NCBI RefSeq assembly: GCF_963678635.1
Contig: NC_087062.1
Span: 61,233,584-61,297,583, forward strand
Length of the DNA stretch: 64,000 nt
Origin: Symsagittifera roscoffensis
Taxonomy: Eukaryota > Xenacoelomorpha > Acoela > Convolutidae
Reading direction: 5' to 3'
This document shows positions 33,187 to 43,099 of this stretch, in pieces. The notes under the pieces were generated by a model. That model did not search any database. It saw nothing but the letters and a program-made list of their open reading frames with translations, and was not told the origin of the DNA. A program made the translations under genes and the position numbers. Numbering within the stretch: position 1 is the stretch's first letter; every line of letters begins with the position of its first letter.

Positions 33187-34479
33187 CTAACGAGCTCGAA
33201 GTAATAAAGGATAATAAGTTTCCAGTTTATCTGAATCAGTTTCCCTGAACTCATCAACCTTCACCAGAGTTTCTGGCGCTGAGGTAGGAGTAAATTCGGA
33301 AAGAACGTTTGCCTTGTTATTCCATGACGTCCAAGATTCCAATAAAATCAAAAACTCGGCTGACTTACTCAGAGTTGTGAATAATTCGATAAAACGTTCC
33401 ACAGAGAGGTCACACAAAGGGGTTAATAATTGTGTCTGACTCAATAGAGGCCTCAGATGCGACACTCCCCAAAGCTCAAGCCAATTTGCGGTATATCTCG
33501 TCGGGGAGTAACGCAATTGTTGAAAAAGTATCCACATGCCGATCACTTGCTGTTGGCTCAATCCAAATGCCTTGCACACTTCTTGTGCATCCACTGCTTT
33601 GATATGAATCAAGGACATTGTCTTTGGTTTTTCATCTTGAGGTTTGAAAAAAAATTCAAAACTTTCATTTGAAATATTGGCGATAAGTTCTCTTTCAGTG
33701 AAAAGATCGAGAAACAGTTTAAACTTTGTTTTCCCCAATTTTTTCGATAAAATGTTTTTCGCTAGCTTAGATGGGAAAAAAGCTAAGATATCGAAATTGA
33801 TTTTTCGTTCAGACTGTAAGCTGCTGAAAAACAAATGCCCAAAAATATCTAAATTTCGGCTAGAACTGTTCGATGATCCAAAGCACCCGACCGCAACATT
33901 CCTGCATTTTTCGGATGATTCTCCCGATGTAATGCTATCAAGACAAGTTGCTGTACTTTGAGACAGATACATGAGTTCAGTGGACAAACAGGGATCGTCG
34001 CGTTTACATCCTTTAAATACTTCTTTGACCAGTCTGTTTATATTTTTCTCAGTGCTGAAAACATTGTCTACAACCAGCTGGAAATCTACCGCTTTCGGCA
34101 CCTTCAAGTTGCTGACATTAAGGATATTCCCAATCGCTATGTTTTCACACGCGGTTATTCTGGGCCACTTCTCTCGAATTAGTTGTCGGCTTAGCACGCC
34201 ATTTATGAAAGAAAAGTCGAAGATGTGAGTTTGGTACCTATGTGGGTATCTATGACGCAGCGTTTGCGAAATGAGATCTACACTTTCACAATCGTGCTCA
34301 CTGCAAGCAATAACTCGCCTGTTAACGTTTTTCGAAATTGCCTTTTTAACCAGCCGATCATTCATTTCCCGTCTGAGTGCAGCACTATAGACACTTCGAC
34401 GCGTCCAAAAGTGTACCATAACGCCAGATTTGTTCATGGAATGACTCTTCTCTTTTACAAACGTTTCCACTTCATTCAA
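33187..34479 (-). CDS. Uncharacterised 430-residue protein
   Basis: A single uninterrupted 430-codon frame, the longest non-transposon frame in the window. It starts MNEVETFVKEKSHSMNK and ends LLLRAR. No signal peptide or membrane helix is evident. It is mixed alpha-type with scattered Cys (for example GCKRDDPCLSTEL near residue 160) and a Ser-rich stretch near residue 205. No family was recognised. The Met at 34,479 is the first in the frame. A broken relative of codons ~172-260 at 21.5 kb shows that the gene belongs to a multi-copy family. An intact frame beside decayed repeats suggests recent function or recent arrival. It could be single-exon or the last exon of a longer gene. The antisense frames over it are shadows. 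Confidence 0.65.
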   Translation of the reverse strand: MNEVETFVKEKSHSMNKSGVMVHFWTRRSVYSAALRREMNDRLVKKAISKNVNRRVIACSEHDCESVDLISQTLRHRYPHRYQTHIFDFSFINGVLSRQLIREKWPRITACENIAIGNILNVSNLKVPKAVDFQLVVDNVFSTEKNINRLVKEVFKGCKRDDPCLSTELMYLSQSTATCLDSITSGESSEKCRNVAVGCFGSSNSSSRNLDIFGHLFFSSLQSERKINFDILAFFPSKLAKNILSKKLGKTKFKLFLDLFTERELIANISNESFEFFFKPQDEKPKTMSLIHIKAVDAQEVCKAFGLSQQQVIGMWILFQQLRYSPTRYTANWLELWGVSHLRPLLSQTQLLTPLCDLSVERFIELFTTLSKSAEFLILLESWTSWNNKANVLSEFTPTSAPETLVKVDEFRETDSDKLETYYPLLLRAR

Positions 34480-35009
34480 TCATTAAACTATAAATAAGAT
34501 TCCTTGTTATATAATTATAAAAACTTGTCTTTCTGAGATTATCATATTTGCCACTTTTTTCGACAGCTTCTCACACTGGCCACCAGAAATAAAAAATAAA
34601 ATTAAGATTTTTCGATGGTATGTTCCAATAGTGCTTATAGAGCTCTAACCACTTTCAGCCTTCATTCAATCTGCCATTGAAATTTCCAGACATAGCCTTA
34701 TAAATTTGTCGAAGTTGTACAGTGCTAAACTGGACATTGATTATAAGCTGGCTTTGTGATAGTTCAACAAAAACGTTTAACGGGAGATTCACATATCCAA
34801 ATTAAAAATTGAAGGCGATGAAAAATTCTTTGAGTCTACAAGAAGAAAGAAAAGTTAATTCACTGTACGATATATATTGTATATAAATTTTGTAAATTGA
34901 TGTTTTATCGTCATTTAGATTAGATTATTGTGTAAATCCTGACGATGCACACAGTTGCGAAAACGTTTGAAATTTTCTTTTTATCGAAAATCCCTTTAAC
35001 TAAATAAAA
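34480..35009. other. AT-rich stretch; no gene
   Basis: Region upstream of the 430-codon gene. No clear TATA box or other signal could be singled out from the AT-rich background. Confidence 0.3.
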
Positions 35010-35034
35010 CTAGCGTGTAACGCATCTCCGGTGC
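35010..35034 (-). mobile_element. Helitron-like 3' end, copy 4
   Basis: On the - strand GCACC GGA GATGC (35,022-35,034; one wobble pair) is followed after 8 bases by CTAG (35,010-35,013) and T. The stem bases differ from copies 1-3 but pairing is kept, which supports selection on the hairpin. Confidence 0.5.
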
Positions 35035-35144
35035 TTCAAACAGCATATTTAACGTGAAAGCGGCTTATATTTAAAATAAATAAAAAACCAAAGAAAGGAA
35101 TGTAATCGTAAAAGGAGACGAGCGCATCCAACAACGATGTTCAA

Positions 35145-35690
35145 TTAGAAAATTGAACCGACAAAACAACTGAAATGTTCAATTTTTATTCCTTCTCCCA
35201 CTATTATCTTCATAGCTTTTAGAAAAATCATTTGCCCAGTTAGCAGGTTAGCTGGTATGCCATTGCCTTCAACGATTTTTTTTATTTCAGCCACCTTTAG
35301 GTGATCCTTGAACGGTTTTGTCGAGCTATTAGCAGAAGTCATAATTGAAATTCCTATCTTCCAGAAAGACATATCGGCTGTCAAGCTCATCACGTTTTGG
35401 TAGTAATCAGTAGTAACCGCAAAATCTGAAATCTCGAGCAAAAGTATCTGATCAAGCTTTATCAAGATGTCTGCAAAATCGTAGATGCTTCTGAAAGCAA
35501 ATGATTCGGCAGCTCTACAAACCACTAGCTGATTTGGAGGGAGCATATTCCTTTATTCTAGGTTGCAGTTGAGAGGCAACAATAATATACATCTGTCCAT
35601 TACACGCCGTGATGAGCGCTAGCAGTGGATAGATGAATGGCAAAGCTACTGACATGTCGACATATCCAGGCGAGGATGTGAAAATGACTC
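35145..35690 (-). pseudogene. Decayed Gypsy copy: SGNH-like region, C-terminal part
   Basis: The frame reads TSSPGYVDMSVALPFIYPLL near 35,680, continues through IIVASQLQPRIKEYAP, and after a frame change continues as NQLVVCRAAESFAFRSIYDF and onward to a stop at 35,145. The region is collinear with the GxND-containing fragment just upstream and is taken as the rest of the same domain. The function is inferred only from that context. Confidence 0.45.
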
Positions 35691-35717
35691 AATTTTTCGA
35701 AACAAATCGGGAGCAGA

Positions 35718-36060
35718 CTAACTCCTGTACCTTAAGCAAGGAAGCAAATAGTGCTGGACTGCTTCCCAGGTTTTCTTTACACCTATAAGAACCTGCTTAA
35801 GCGCTTCTAGAAGACTCATCGCATGCAGGTGATCGTTGAAACCGGCGTTAAAAAGTAGCACGGGCTCGCAAGAGGTTTTTGACGTGATGGCCGCCACAAT
35901 GAGCAGCATTTGATTCGATTTCAACCCCAGCAATACGTATATGAGAATCGCGCGCCAAAACAACTTATTAGATGTTCCCATGAAGCCTGAGCTCGCAATG
36001 ATGCTCTTTTATGCGGCTCCAGGGTCCTGTCGGTCATAAACTGCTAAGGTTTTTGCTATA
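35718..36060 (-). pseudogene. Decayed Gypsy copy: SGNH-hydrolase-like region with GxND block
   Basis: The frame includes SGFMGTSNKLFWRAILIYVL and then EPVLLFNAGFNDHLHAMSLL. A hydrophobic beta-strand followed by GFND fits block III (GxND) of SGNH/GDSL hydrolases. Neither the block I Ser nor a clear block V Asp-His could be placed. In SGNH enzymes these residues form the catalytic site for ester hydrolysis. Here the copy is broken by stops, so it is a relic. It follows the coiled-coil ORF region in the order expected for the 3' ORF of this Gypsy lineage. Confidence 0.45.
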
Positions 36061-36268
36061 TTCGAAGCGCAGATTTGTTACCGATACAGAGTTTCCTACG
36101 CGCGCTTAGGACCCGTGTAAGCCGAGTCTATAAGCCGCATTGTACAGAAATTTTTCAGTCTACCTCAATTGGAAGAGACTGGCTATCCGGACCTTCACCG
36201 AGCTTGTCTTGAGATTCGTAGGGTTTAGTAGGGTTCATCGGTCTCCCGCTCCCATGGTACTCTCGTGC

Positions 36269-36590
36269 TTACCTACCCAGAAATTGTTGTCTTTGGCATT
36301 CGTAGCAATTCAGCAATCTCAAGATTGGTGGCACGCAAAAATGAGCTTCATGAAACTTCAACCAATCCCTGCAATCCTGATCACTCAAGATCTTATGTAT
36401 CAAGCTCTTCAACTCTAATGCATCCATCAGCTTGTGTCCAAAAAACAGCTCTTGTAGGTCCAGTTTCTTCAGTCTCTGTGGGTATCTAGAATTGGATGTC
36501 GATACCTCACCAATGAAAATTGCGCTCTTCCTCTCTTCTTTGTGTTCACTTACGGAGGATAGTTCGTTTGAATATGGGATCTTCGCACCT
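36269..36590 (-). pseudogene. Decayed Gypsy copy: unrecognised coding block
   Basis: An open stretch of about 105 codons without an early Met: IPYSNELSVSEHKEERKSAI, then RYPQRLKKLDLQELFFGHKL, and a Cys-containing end (NCYECQRQQFLGR) before a stop. Composition is clearly protein-like. It lies between the coiled-coil block and the SGNH-like block and is probably part of the same 3' ORF. Confidence 0.5.
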
Positions 36591-37096
36591 CATTTTTGAA
36601 TGAGTCCTAAACATTTTTGTTTTTGCCTACTCCTGTTGTTCTCAAAGCTGTCTCTAGAGTCTCATAGCTCTGCTAATTTCGATTCCATAGGCTTCGATTG
36701 ATAGAAAGATAGAATAGGCAGACCAAAGTTGAAGCATCCGATCAGGACCAAATCCGTTTCATGTCGGTCGACTTGTTGTTGACTGATGTTGTCTAACCAT
36801 TCTATCGATTTTGGTTGATCAAACTGAATTCCATTGTTACAGCTTCCCTCATGTACTCATTGATCCATTTTACCAGCCACATCTAGTTTATTGGTAGATT
36901 TGTTGAACGAATTGCATTGTTGAGGTGCCGTACTCTCGTGACTACTCCTTCTAATTATCAACGTCCTTATGTTATATGGGCACTAAGCAGATCGTGAGTA
37001 CGGTGGGATTGAAATATAATCTTCCTTCCTCTAGTAGGCAGACCATTATGCGAGACAGCCGTGTCATTTTTCGGGGCTGGCTTTTAGATACATCGT

Positions 37097-37570
37097 TTAT
37101 AGCGTAATTGTCTCAGCCTGTACCTTCTGATATTCAGCATCTCCAGGAGAGCCAACATTTGAGGCTTCGCCGCTCCATAGAAAATCGCGGTCATGCGAGG
37201 CACCGTCATGGGTCTCATATCGATTAATTTGCATATTTCTCATGAATGTCATCGGTTCAGGAGGTGTCCATGGCTCTAGATCCTTACTTGCCTGAACTTG
37301 CGCAACCCTGTCCTGATAAGTGAGCCCCGCCGGCCTGGGCGTCTTGTCTGGATCCATTTTAGGCTGGGGCTTGGAACGAGTTGGTGGAATTTCAATCCGA
37401 CCTGCAGAATTGACTCTCAATCGATCCAGATCTGCCATAGCTTCTTGATACAGCTGTTGTTTTTGTTGCATCTCTTGCTTCATCTGGCCTTTTTGCCAAA
37501 AAGCTTGACCTCGAGCGTTTTGCGCTCTCTCTGGTTCCCGCTTTAGTGTCTCTCTTCTCCTTTTTAGTCT
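37097..37570 (-). pseudogene. Decayed Gypsy copy: coiled-coil start of the 3' ORF
   Basis: The frame begins with a Gln/Glu/Lys-rich coiled-coil-like stretch (MKQEMQQKQQLYQEAMADLD), followed by a Pro-rich basic linker and LEPWTPPEPMTF. It lines up with the 3' ORF of the 53-64 kb element, which also has a coiled coil, a SRPESRMEVDEAPR-type linker and LEVWIPNEA at the corresponding place. The block extends upstream to about 37,570 in another frame. Confidence 0.6.
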
Positions 37571-37998
37571 ATATCGCTCGGATCATCTAATCGTTGATTA
37601 ATCTCTAGTCATGACCGTCGGATTATTGGAAGAGGGCATTCTCCTCAGTAATAGTCATGTCAGAATTCCGCGCCCACCCATAATGTCTCATGCTACCGTC
37701 TAACTCAAGGACAACAAGCATCTTAAGTGCTCATGTTTGGATATAACATTGGACGTGTAGCCCATCAAGATGAACGTTTCCATAACTGACTCGCTTCTCT
37801 CACTATGTGATCAAGCTGCAGTATGGCCTTCATTATCGCTTCCACTCGTTCATTCACTTAACTTGTACAAATAATGTAGAATTAGTTTTTTTGGAGCTGA
37901 GAACCCGCAATTTCAAATTCAACAGATATGGTTTAGATTTCATCTCACCTATGCCCTATCAAATGTTGTTTATCAAATTAATTTCAGTCACGTCGTCT

Positions 37999-38310
37999 TC
38001 ACGCGATGCTCAACTAAAACTTCTTGCCGAATTTTATCGTCATCTCAGTCTCTGCTAAAATTACAAGCAGGAGGGCATAAAATTCACTCGGACACAATCT
38101 GCGTCTGTTTGGGTGTCAGATACAAACTTTTTCCGCTCTTCTTTCGACCAGAAATTCCGTCGGCCGAGTCAGCGCGTGTTCTGGTTCTACGATATTTCTC
38201 GATCACTTCTGTTAGTATAAAACATAGCTTTTTGTCAGAAGTCTATGACAGCGTGGGTGGGAAAATAGCTAAACCACCCAATCTACACACCAGAACGTGT
38301 AATAAGAATT
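37999..38310 (-). pseudogene. Decayed Gypsy copy: macro-domain-like module
   Basis: The - strand reads LGGLAIFPPTLS, a stop, then KKLCFILTEV, and further on EFYALLLVILAETEMTIKFG, a stop, LSIA and a stop. These match LGGMAALPPSVA, KYLCFLVTRV, ELYAILYVVFAETEIMVYLH and the end LSIA of the macro-like module in the other Gypsy copy, in the same order. Stops and at least one frameshift are present. Confidence 0.7.
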
Positions 38311-38417
38311 CCATGATCTCTTAAAGTATCTTCTTGAAGCTCATGCCCGCTATTATGCAGATCGTGCCTGTCTGATCAGACAGTTTTAAGTCACGATGAT
38401 TTCCAAGTATTCCTTGC

Positions 38418-38789
38418 TTATTTCAAAACTTGTTTTGAAATTTTTTTCAATTGTTTTTCATTTTCTGTCTGTTCCAATTCCTGAAACTGGTTTTTCTTTG
38501 TCTCATTAAGCCATCTAATCAATGATTCATCGGTTGGAGTGAATCGTACAACACTCCTGGGACAAAAAGAATTATCGAGGTCTCCGTCGATTTTATTGGC
38601 TAGAGATTGCTTAAAAACCTTGAAAGTCGAATTCTTCTGCCGAATCTGTTCTTTTGCTGAGGTGTCTACCTGCTGCATTGTCAGTCCCTCCTCTTTGTCC
38701 GTTGGCGGATCATGCGTCCATTCCATTCTTCTCAAGTTCGTTTGTTCACTTCTTTTTGTTTCGGAATGTTGTAGGCTCAATTCAGACAA
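38418..38789 (-). pseudogene. Decayed Gypsy copy: acidic linker after integrase
   Basis: A 123-codon frame (ETKRSEQTNLRRMEWTHDPP, then MQQVDTSAKEQ, DGDLDNSFCPRSVV and LIRWLNETKKNQFQELEQ) lines up with the ERRENTNLRILEWMRDV, IQQVDVSSAN, DGDVDKYFCPGSGG (in another frame there) and MIKKLKEVRETSELELEE blocks of the 61-62 kb ORF. This homology identifies the region as Gypsy, although it carries no recognised domain. Confidence 0.75.
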
Positions 38790-38908
38790 CGGCGTGCCGT
38801 GGTTTTTTCTTTTTCATTTTGACTAACTATTTTTGATAATTTGCTACTCATGGTGCTGTGTCAACTCTCCCATAGCTACCGTCTCTGCGCTGAGGTCTTC
38901 TGTCTTTA

Positions 38909-39480
38909 TTAAATAGATAACAAAATAATCTCATCTGTTGTATTACATGCATGTTTTTCAATCTTTTTTCTTCTCATGTTCATTGTTAGAGCTGTGTCCG
39001 GTTTCACGGAATTGGGTACTTCATCTTGATCCGGCTCATTCCAGTCTTCTTGGGCAAATAAGCAGTCTTCTGAAAATACTGCGACTCTCATTATCACTCG
39101 CACTAGAGATTTCGTCGCCATCGTTTTTTCCATGGTATCTTTCCCGTTACCTCTCTCGGTTTCACTTTGAATAATTACTCTCGACCCTCCATCATCACCT
39201 ATCCAGAAGATCAGATGTTTCCTCAACTGTGGCTGTTTGAATTGGTACCACTTTTGCTAGATTTGTGAAGTGATCTATGATCACTAGATCTTGATGATGC
39301 CCCGATAGATAACAAACATTCTGGAGGTCGATCTGTACTACTTCAAAATCCGAGCGTTCGACTGACTTTTGAGCAAGTTTCAACTTTTCGTGCTTCTTTA
39401 CTTGTCGATATCAGTTGCCTATGGTGACCCACCCATCTTGCACACGGAGCCACACGCTTTTCCTTTCAGATTGAATACGC
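38909..39480 (-). pseudogene. Decayed Gypsy copy: integrase core start and linker
   Basis: At 39,195-39,480 the frame reads QVKKHEKLKLAQKSVERSDF then EVVQIDLQNVC and DLVIIDHFTNLAKVVP, matching the end of the integrase zinc region and the start of the DDE core with its first Asp. The next frame contains AQEDWNEPDQDEVP, matching EEDWNDPEQDEVPKW after the integrase of the other copy. The rest of the core, including the second Asp and Glu, is deleted. Confidence 0.8.
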
Positions 39481-39850
39481 CACTAACTCCTGTAGTTGTT
39501 TTACGTCAATCCAAGCCATCAGGTGTCCTTTTGGGGATTTTCCGCCTTCAAAATTTTTATAACAGCTGCCGGCAGGGTCACTCAAGTTGATCAAATCAGG
39601 TTCTGCGGTTGGACTGTATTTGACCTCTATTTCCCTACGTTTTTGCCGGCGCAATTTTGATGATCTTCGCAGTCTTATAGGGGACAATAATGTAAATTCA
39701 GACACCTTTAAAAACAAAACGGACCAAGTCCGAGGAATGTTTCAAGAGTAGCACCAAATTTATATAAAAAATCATTTTAAATGCTATTTAAAAAACAATC
39801 AAGATTCAATCTTGGCTATCGCCGAAAGTCGGCACCAACCGGGTCGTCAA

Positions 39851-40146
39851 CTTCAACAGCAAGAGTTTCGCGCACACACGCGGCTGTTCTACGCTGTACA
39901 GCAATGCCAAATCACTCTGTCATTGCGCTTCAACAGCAAGAGTTTCGCGCACACACGCGGCTGTTCTACGCTGTACAGCAATACCAAGTCGCTCTGTCAT
40001 TGCGCTTCAACAGCAAGAGTTTCGCGCACACACGCGGCTGTTCTACGCTGTACAGCAATGCCAAGTCGCTCTGTCATTGCTGTCAAGTCGCTCTGTCATT
40101 GCTGTCAAGTAGCTCTGTCATTGCTGTCAAGTCGCTCTGTCATTGC
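39851..40146. repeat. 77-bp minisatellite (3 units) plus 22-bp repeat (4 units), copy 1
   Basis: Units start with CTTCAACAGCAAGAGTTTCG at 39,851, 39,928 and 40,005. They are followed by four units of CAAGTCGCTCTGTCATTGCT type, period 22 bp, to about 40,146. Because 77 is not a multiple of 3 and + strand frames have no stop, the array is open in several frames with a 77-residue period. The block TCGCTCTGTCATTGC also occurs, antisense, in the end of the RT reading frame, so the repeats seem to have grown from it. Confidence 0.9.
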
Positions 40147-41056
40147 AGAGAGACAGAAAATTGTCGCTCTGTCATCGCCAGTAGCTTGCGTCACTCGGTT
40201 ACCAAGGCTTGTTATAAAGCGCAGTGTATCAGTACCCAGACCTCCAAGAGTTTCAATCGCAATCGGTTGGAAGATGAGTGTTGCTGATATCTCTTCGTAT
40301 TTGGCGCGTTTTCGTGATTCGGCTTGCATCTGCCACAGTGGATCCTTCTCGACTCGCGAGCTGGGTGTACGAGGATGCCAGTCTATGTACGCCGGTGAAG
40401 TCCCAATCCAATGCTCTTCCGTGCGTCCATGGAACCAGTATGAGTCCATCTGGCCTCTTCCGGTCAGACCGGAATAATCCCTGGGGCTCGATGGTCGACG
40501 GGATGTTGGCTTGAATAAATGCCCTATAAATAATATGATTGCCCATCGAATGTCTTGCATGAACAGATCTGCTCTTCTTGCAAACTAATGCATGCTTACC
40601 ATAGGCATCGACTATATCGCCACAAGAGCACTTGTGTGGGGTACAGACCGGTGCGCGAAGACGATAACCTATGGCAATTCGGAATTCATCATCAGTGACC
40701 TGGAGTGCTAGTGTTCTCGAGAGAAGGGCGTTGAGCCAGTCAGCAGCTCCGGGGCACATCAAGCCGTTCATGCCGGCCACATGTCCTGATTCTTTAAGCG
40801 ACTCAGCTTGTTGAAGCATCATTGAGTTTGACCATTCGTTCGGTTTGAATTTGAGCTCTGGTAGAGGTTCATCACTGTTTATGGTACTTCGCCAGTGTTG
40901 TACTACAGATCCGATTAGAGATTCAGTTGTTGCTTCATTGGCATAGATGTTATTACAGACATCTAGAATGCTAAATATGGATGACGCATACGCAGCAATA
41001 GCCAGTTTCGGGACCTGAACAATACCCATTCCACCCAGTTTGCATGGCAACGTCAA
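40105..41056 (-). pseudogene. RT C-terminal region with zinc and nuclease-like motifs, duplicate copy
   Basis: A 267-codon frame starts MTLPCKLGGMGIVQVPKLAI, the block that follows the fingers/thumb in this RT family, and later shows CTPHKCSCGDIV...GKHALVC (a Cys/His cluster) and RKRPDGLILVPW...ALDWDFT. RPD followed by DxT resembles the PD-(D/E)xK-type endonuclease placed after a zinc cluster in some non-LTR elements, but the assignment is tentative. After a frame change, the end continues as FQPIAIETLGGLGTDTL in a 151-codon frame. It is a 5'-truncated duplicate of the copy at 42.1-43.0 kb. Confidence 0.65.
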
Positions 41057-41602
41057 AAGCCCCTATCGTGGATCGTCAATCTCGACGTTGAAGATCAACA
41101 GTGTCTTCCGGATACTCTAGTCGAAACGGTGAAGGCCGTCTGTTTTCAGGAATAATAATGACGTTCGCAGTATGTACATCAGTTTTGGAATGTAAAAACA
41201 ATTCTTAAGCAGGAAGAAAGCAACATGTGACGGAAGCGATTGCAAAATGTTTTACGTCAATCCAAGCCATCAGGTGTCCTTTTGGGGATTTTCCGCCTTC
41301 AAAATTTTTATAACAGCTGCCGGCAGGGTCACTCAAGTTGATCAAATCAGGTTCTGCGGTTGGACTGTATTTGACCTCTATTTCCCTTCGTTTTTGCCGG
41401 CGCAATTTTGATGATCTTCGCAGTCTTATAGGGGACAATAATGTAAATTCAGACACCTTTAAAAAACAAAACGGACCAAGTCCGAGGAATGTTTCAAGAG
41501 TAGCACCAAATTTATATAAAAAATCATTTTAAATGCTATTTAAAAAACAATCAAGATTCAATCTTGGCTATCGCCGAAAGTCGGCACCAACCGGGTCGTC
41601 AA

Positions 41603-42129
41603 CTTCAACAGCAAGAGTTTCGCGCACACACGCGGCTGTTCTACGCTGTACAGCAATGCCAAATCACTCTGTCATTGCGCTTCAACAGCAAGAGTTTCGC
41701 GCACACACGCGGCTGTTCTACGCTGTACAGCAATACCAAGTCGCTCTGTCATTGCGCTTCAACAGCAAGAGTTTCGCGCACACACGCGGCTGTTCTACGC
41801 TGTACAGCAATGCCAAGTCGCTCTGTCATTGCGCTTCAACAGCAAGAGTTTCGCGCACACACGCGGCTGTTCTACGCTGTACAGCAATGCCAAATCACTC
41901 TGTCATTGCGCTTCAACAGCAAGAGTTTCGCGCACACACGCGGCTGTTCTACGCTGTACAGCAATACCAAGTCGCTCTGTCATTGCGCTTCAACAGCAAG
42001 AGTTTCGCGCACACACGCGGCTGTTCTACGCTGTACAGCAATGCCAAGTCGCTCTGTCATTGCTGTCAAGTCGCTCTGTCATTGCTGTCAAGTAGCTCTG
42101 TCATTGCTGTCAAGTCGCTCTGTCATTGC
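41603..42129. repeat. 77-bp minisatellite (6 units) plus 22-bp repeat, copy 2
   Basis: Six 77-bp units at 41,603-42,064 and the same 22-bp tail. Units alternate in a three-unit pattern (AATCACTCTG versus GTCGCTCTG, GCAATACC versus GCAATGCC), so the change from three to six units was a duplication of the whole three-unit block. Confidence 0.9.
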
Positions 42130-43039
42130 AGAGAGACAGAAAATTGTCGCTCTGTCATCGCCAGTAGCTTGCGTCACTCGGTTACCAAGGCTTGTTATAA
42201 AGCGCAGTGTATCAGTACCCAGACCTCCAAGAGTTTCAATCGCAATCGGTTGGAAGATGAGTGTTGCTGATATCTCTTCGTATTTGGCGCGTTTTCGTGA
42301 TTCGGCTGGCATCTGCCACAGTGGATCCTTCTCGACTCGCGAGCTGGGTGTACGAGGATGCCAGTCTATGTACGCCGGTGAAGTCCCAATCCAATGCTCT
42401 TCCGTGCGTCCATGGAACCAGTATGAGTCCATCTGGCCTCTTCCGGTCAGACCGGAATAATCCCTGGGGCTCGATGGTCGACGGGATGTTGGCTTGAATA
42501 AATGCCCTATAAATAATATGATTGCCCATCGATTGTCTTGCATGAACAGATCTGCTCTTCTTGCAAACTAATGCATGCTTACCATAGGCATCGACTATAT
42601 CGCCACAAGAGCACTTGTGTGGGGTACAGACCGGTGCGCGAAGACGATAACCTATGGCAATTCGGAATTCATCATCAGTGAGCTGGAGTGCTAGTGTTCT
42701 CGAGGGAAGGGCGTTGAGCCAGTCAGCAGCTCCGGGGCACATCAAGCCGTTCACGCCGGCCACATGTCCTGATTCTTTAAGCGACTCAGCTTGTTGAAGC
42801 ATCATTGAAATTGACCATTCGTTCGGTTTGAATTTGAGCTCTGGTAGAGGTTCATCACTGTTTATGGTACTTCGCCAGTGTTGTACTACAGATCCGATTA
42901 GAGATTCAGTTGTTGCTTCATTGGCATAGATGTTATTACAGGCATCTAGAGTATTAAATATGGATGACGCATATGCAGCAATAGCCAGTTTCGGGACCTG
43001 AACAATACCCATTCCACCCAGTTTGCATGGCAACGTCAA
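42088..43039 (-). pseudogene. RT C-terminal region with zinc and nuclease-like motifs, original copy
   Basis: Same content as the 40.1-41.1 kb fragment with a few differing residues. It is continuous with the RT core at 43.1-44.7 kb. The frame change between DISNTHLPTDCD and FQPIAIETLGG is present in both copies, so it predates the duplication. Confidence 0.7.
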
Positions 43040-43099
43040 AAGCCCCTATCGTGGATCGTCAATCTCGACGTTGAAGATCAACAGTGTCTTCCGGATACT

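Noticed and set aside
33457-34497. Five + strand frames of 71-105 codons
   Set aside because: They are antisense shadows of the 430-codon gene.
39781-40477. 168- and 221-codon repetitive proteins on the + strand (and 245/298-codon versions at 41.5-42.5 kb)
   Set aside because: They arise from the 77-bp minisatellite read in different frames plus the antisense of the RT end.
39851-42064. CRISPR-like regular repeats
   Set aside because: The repeats are contiguous 77-bp units without unique spacers, and the context is eukaryotic.
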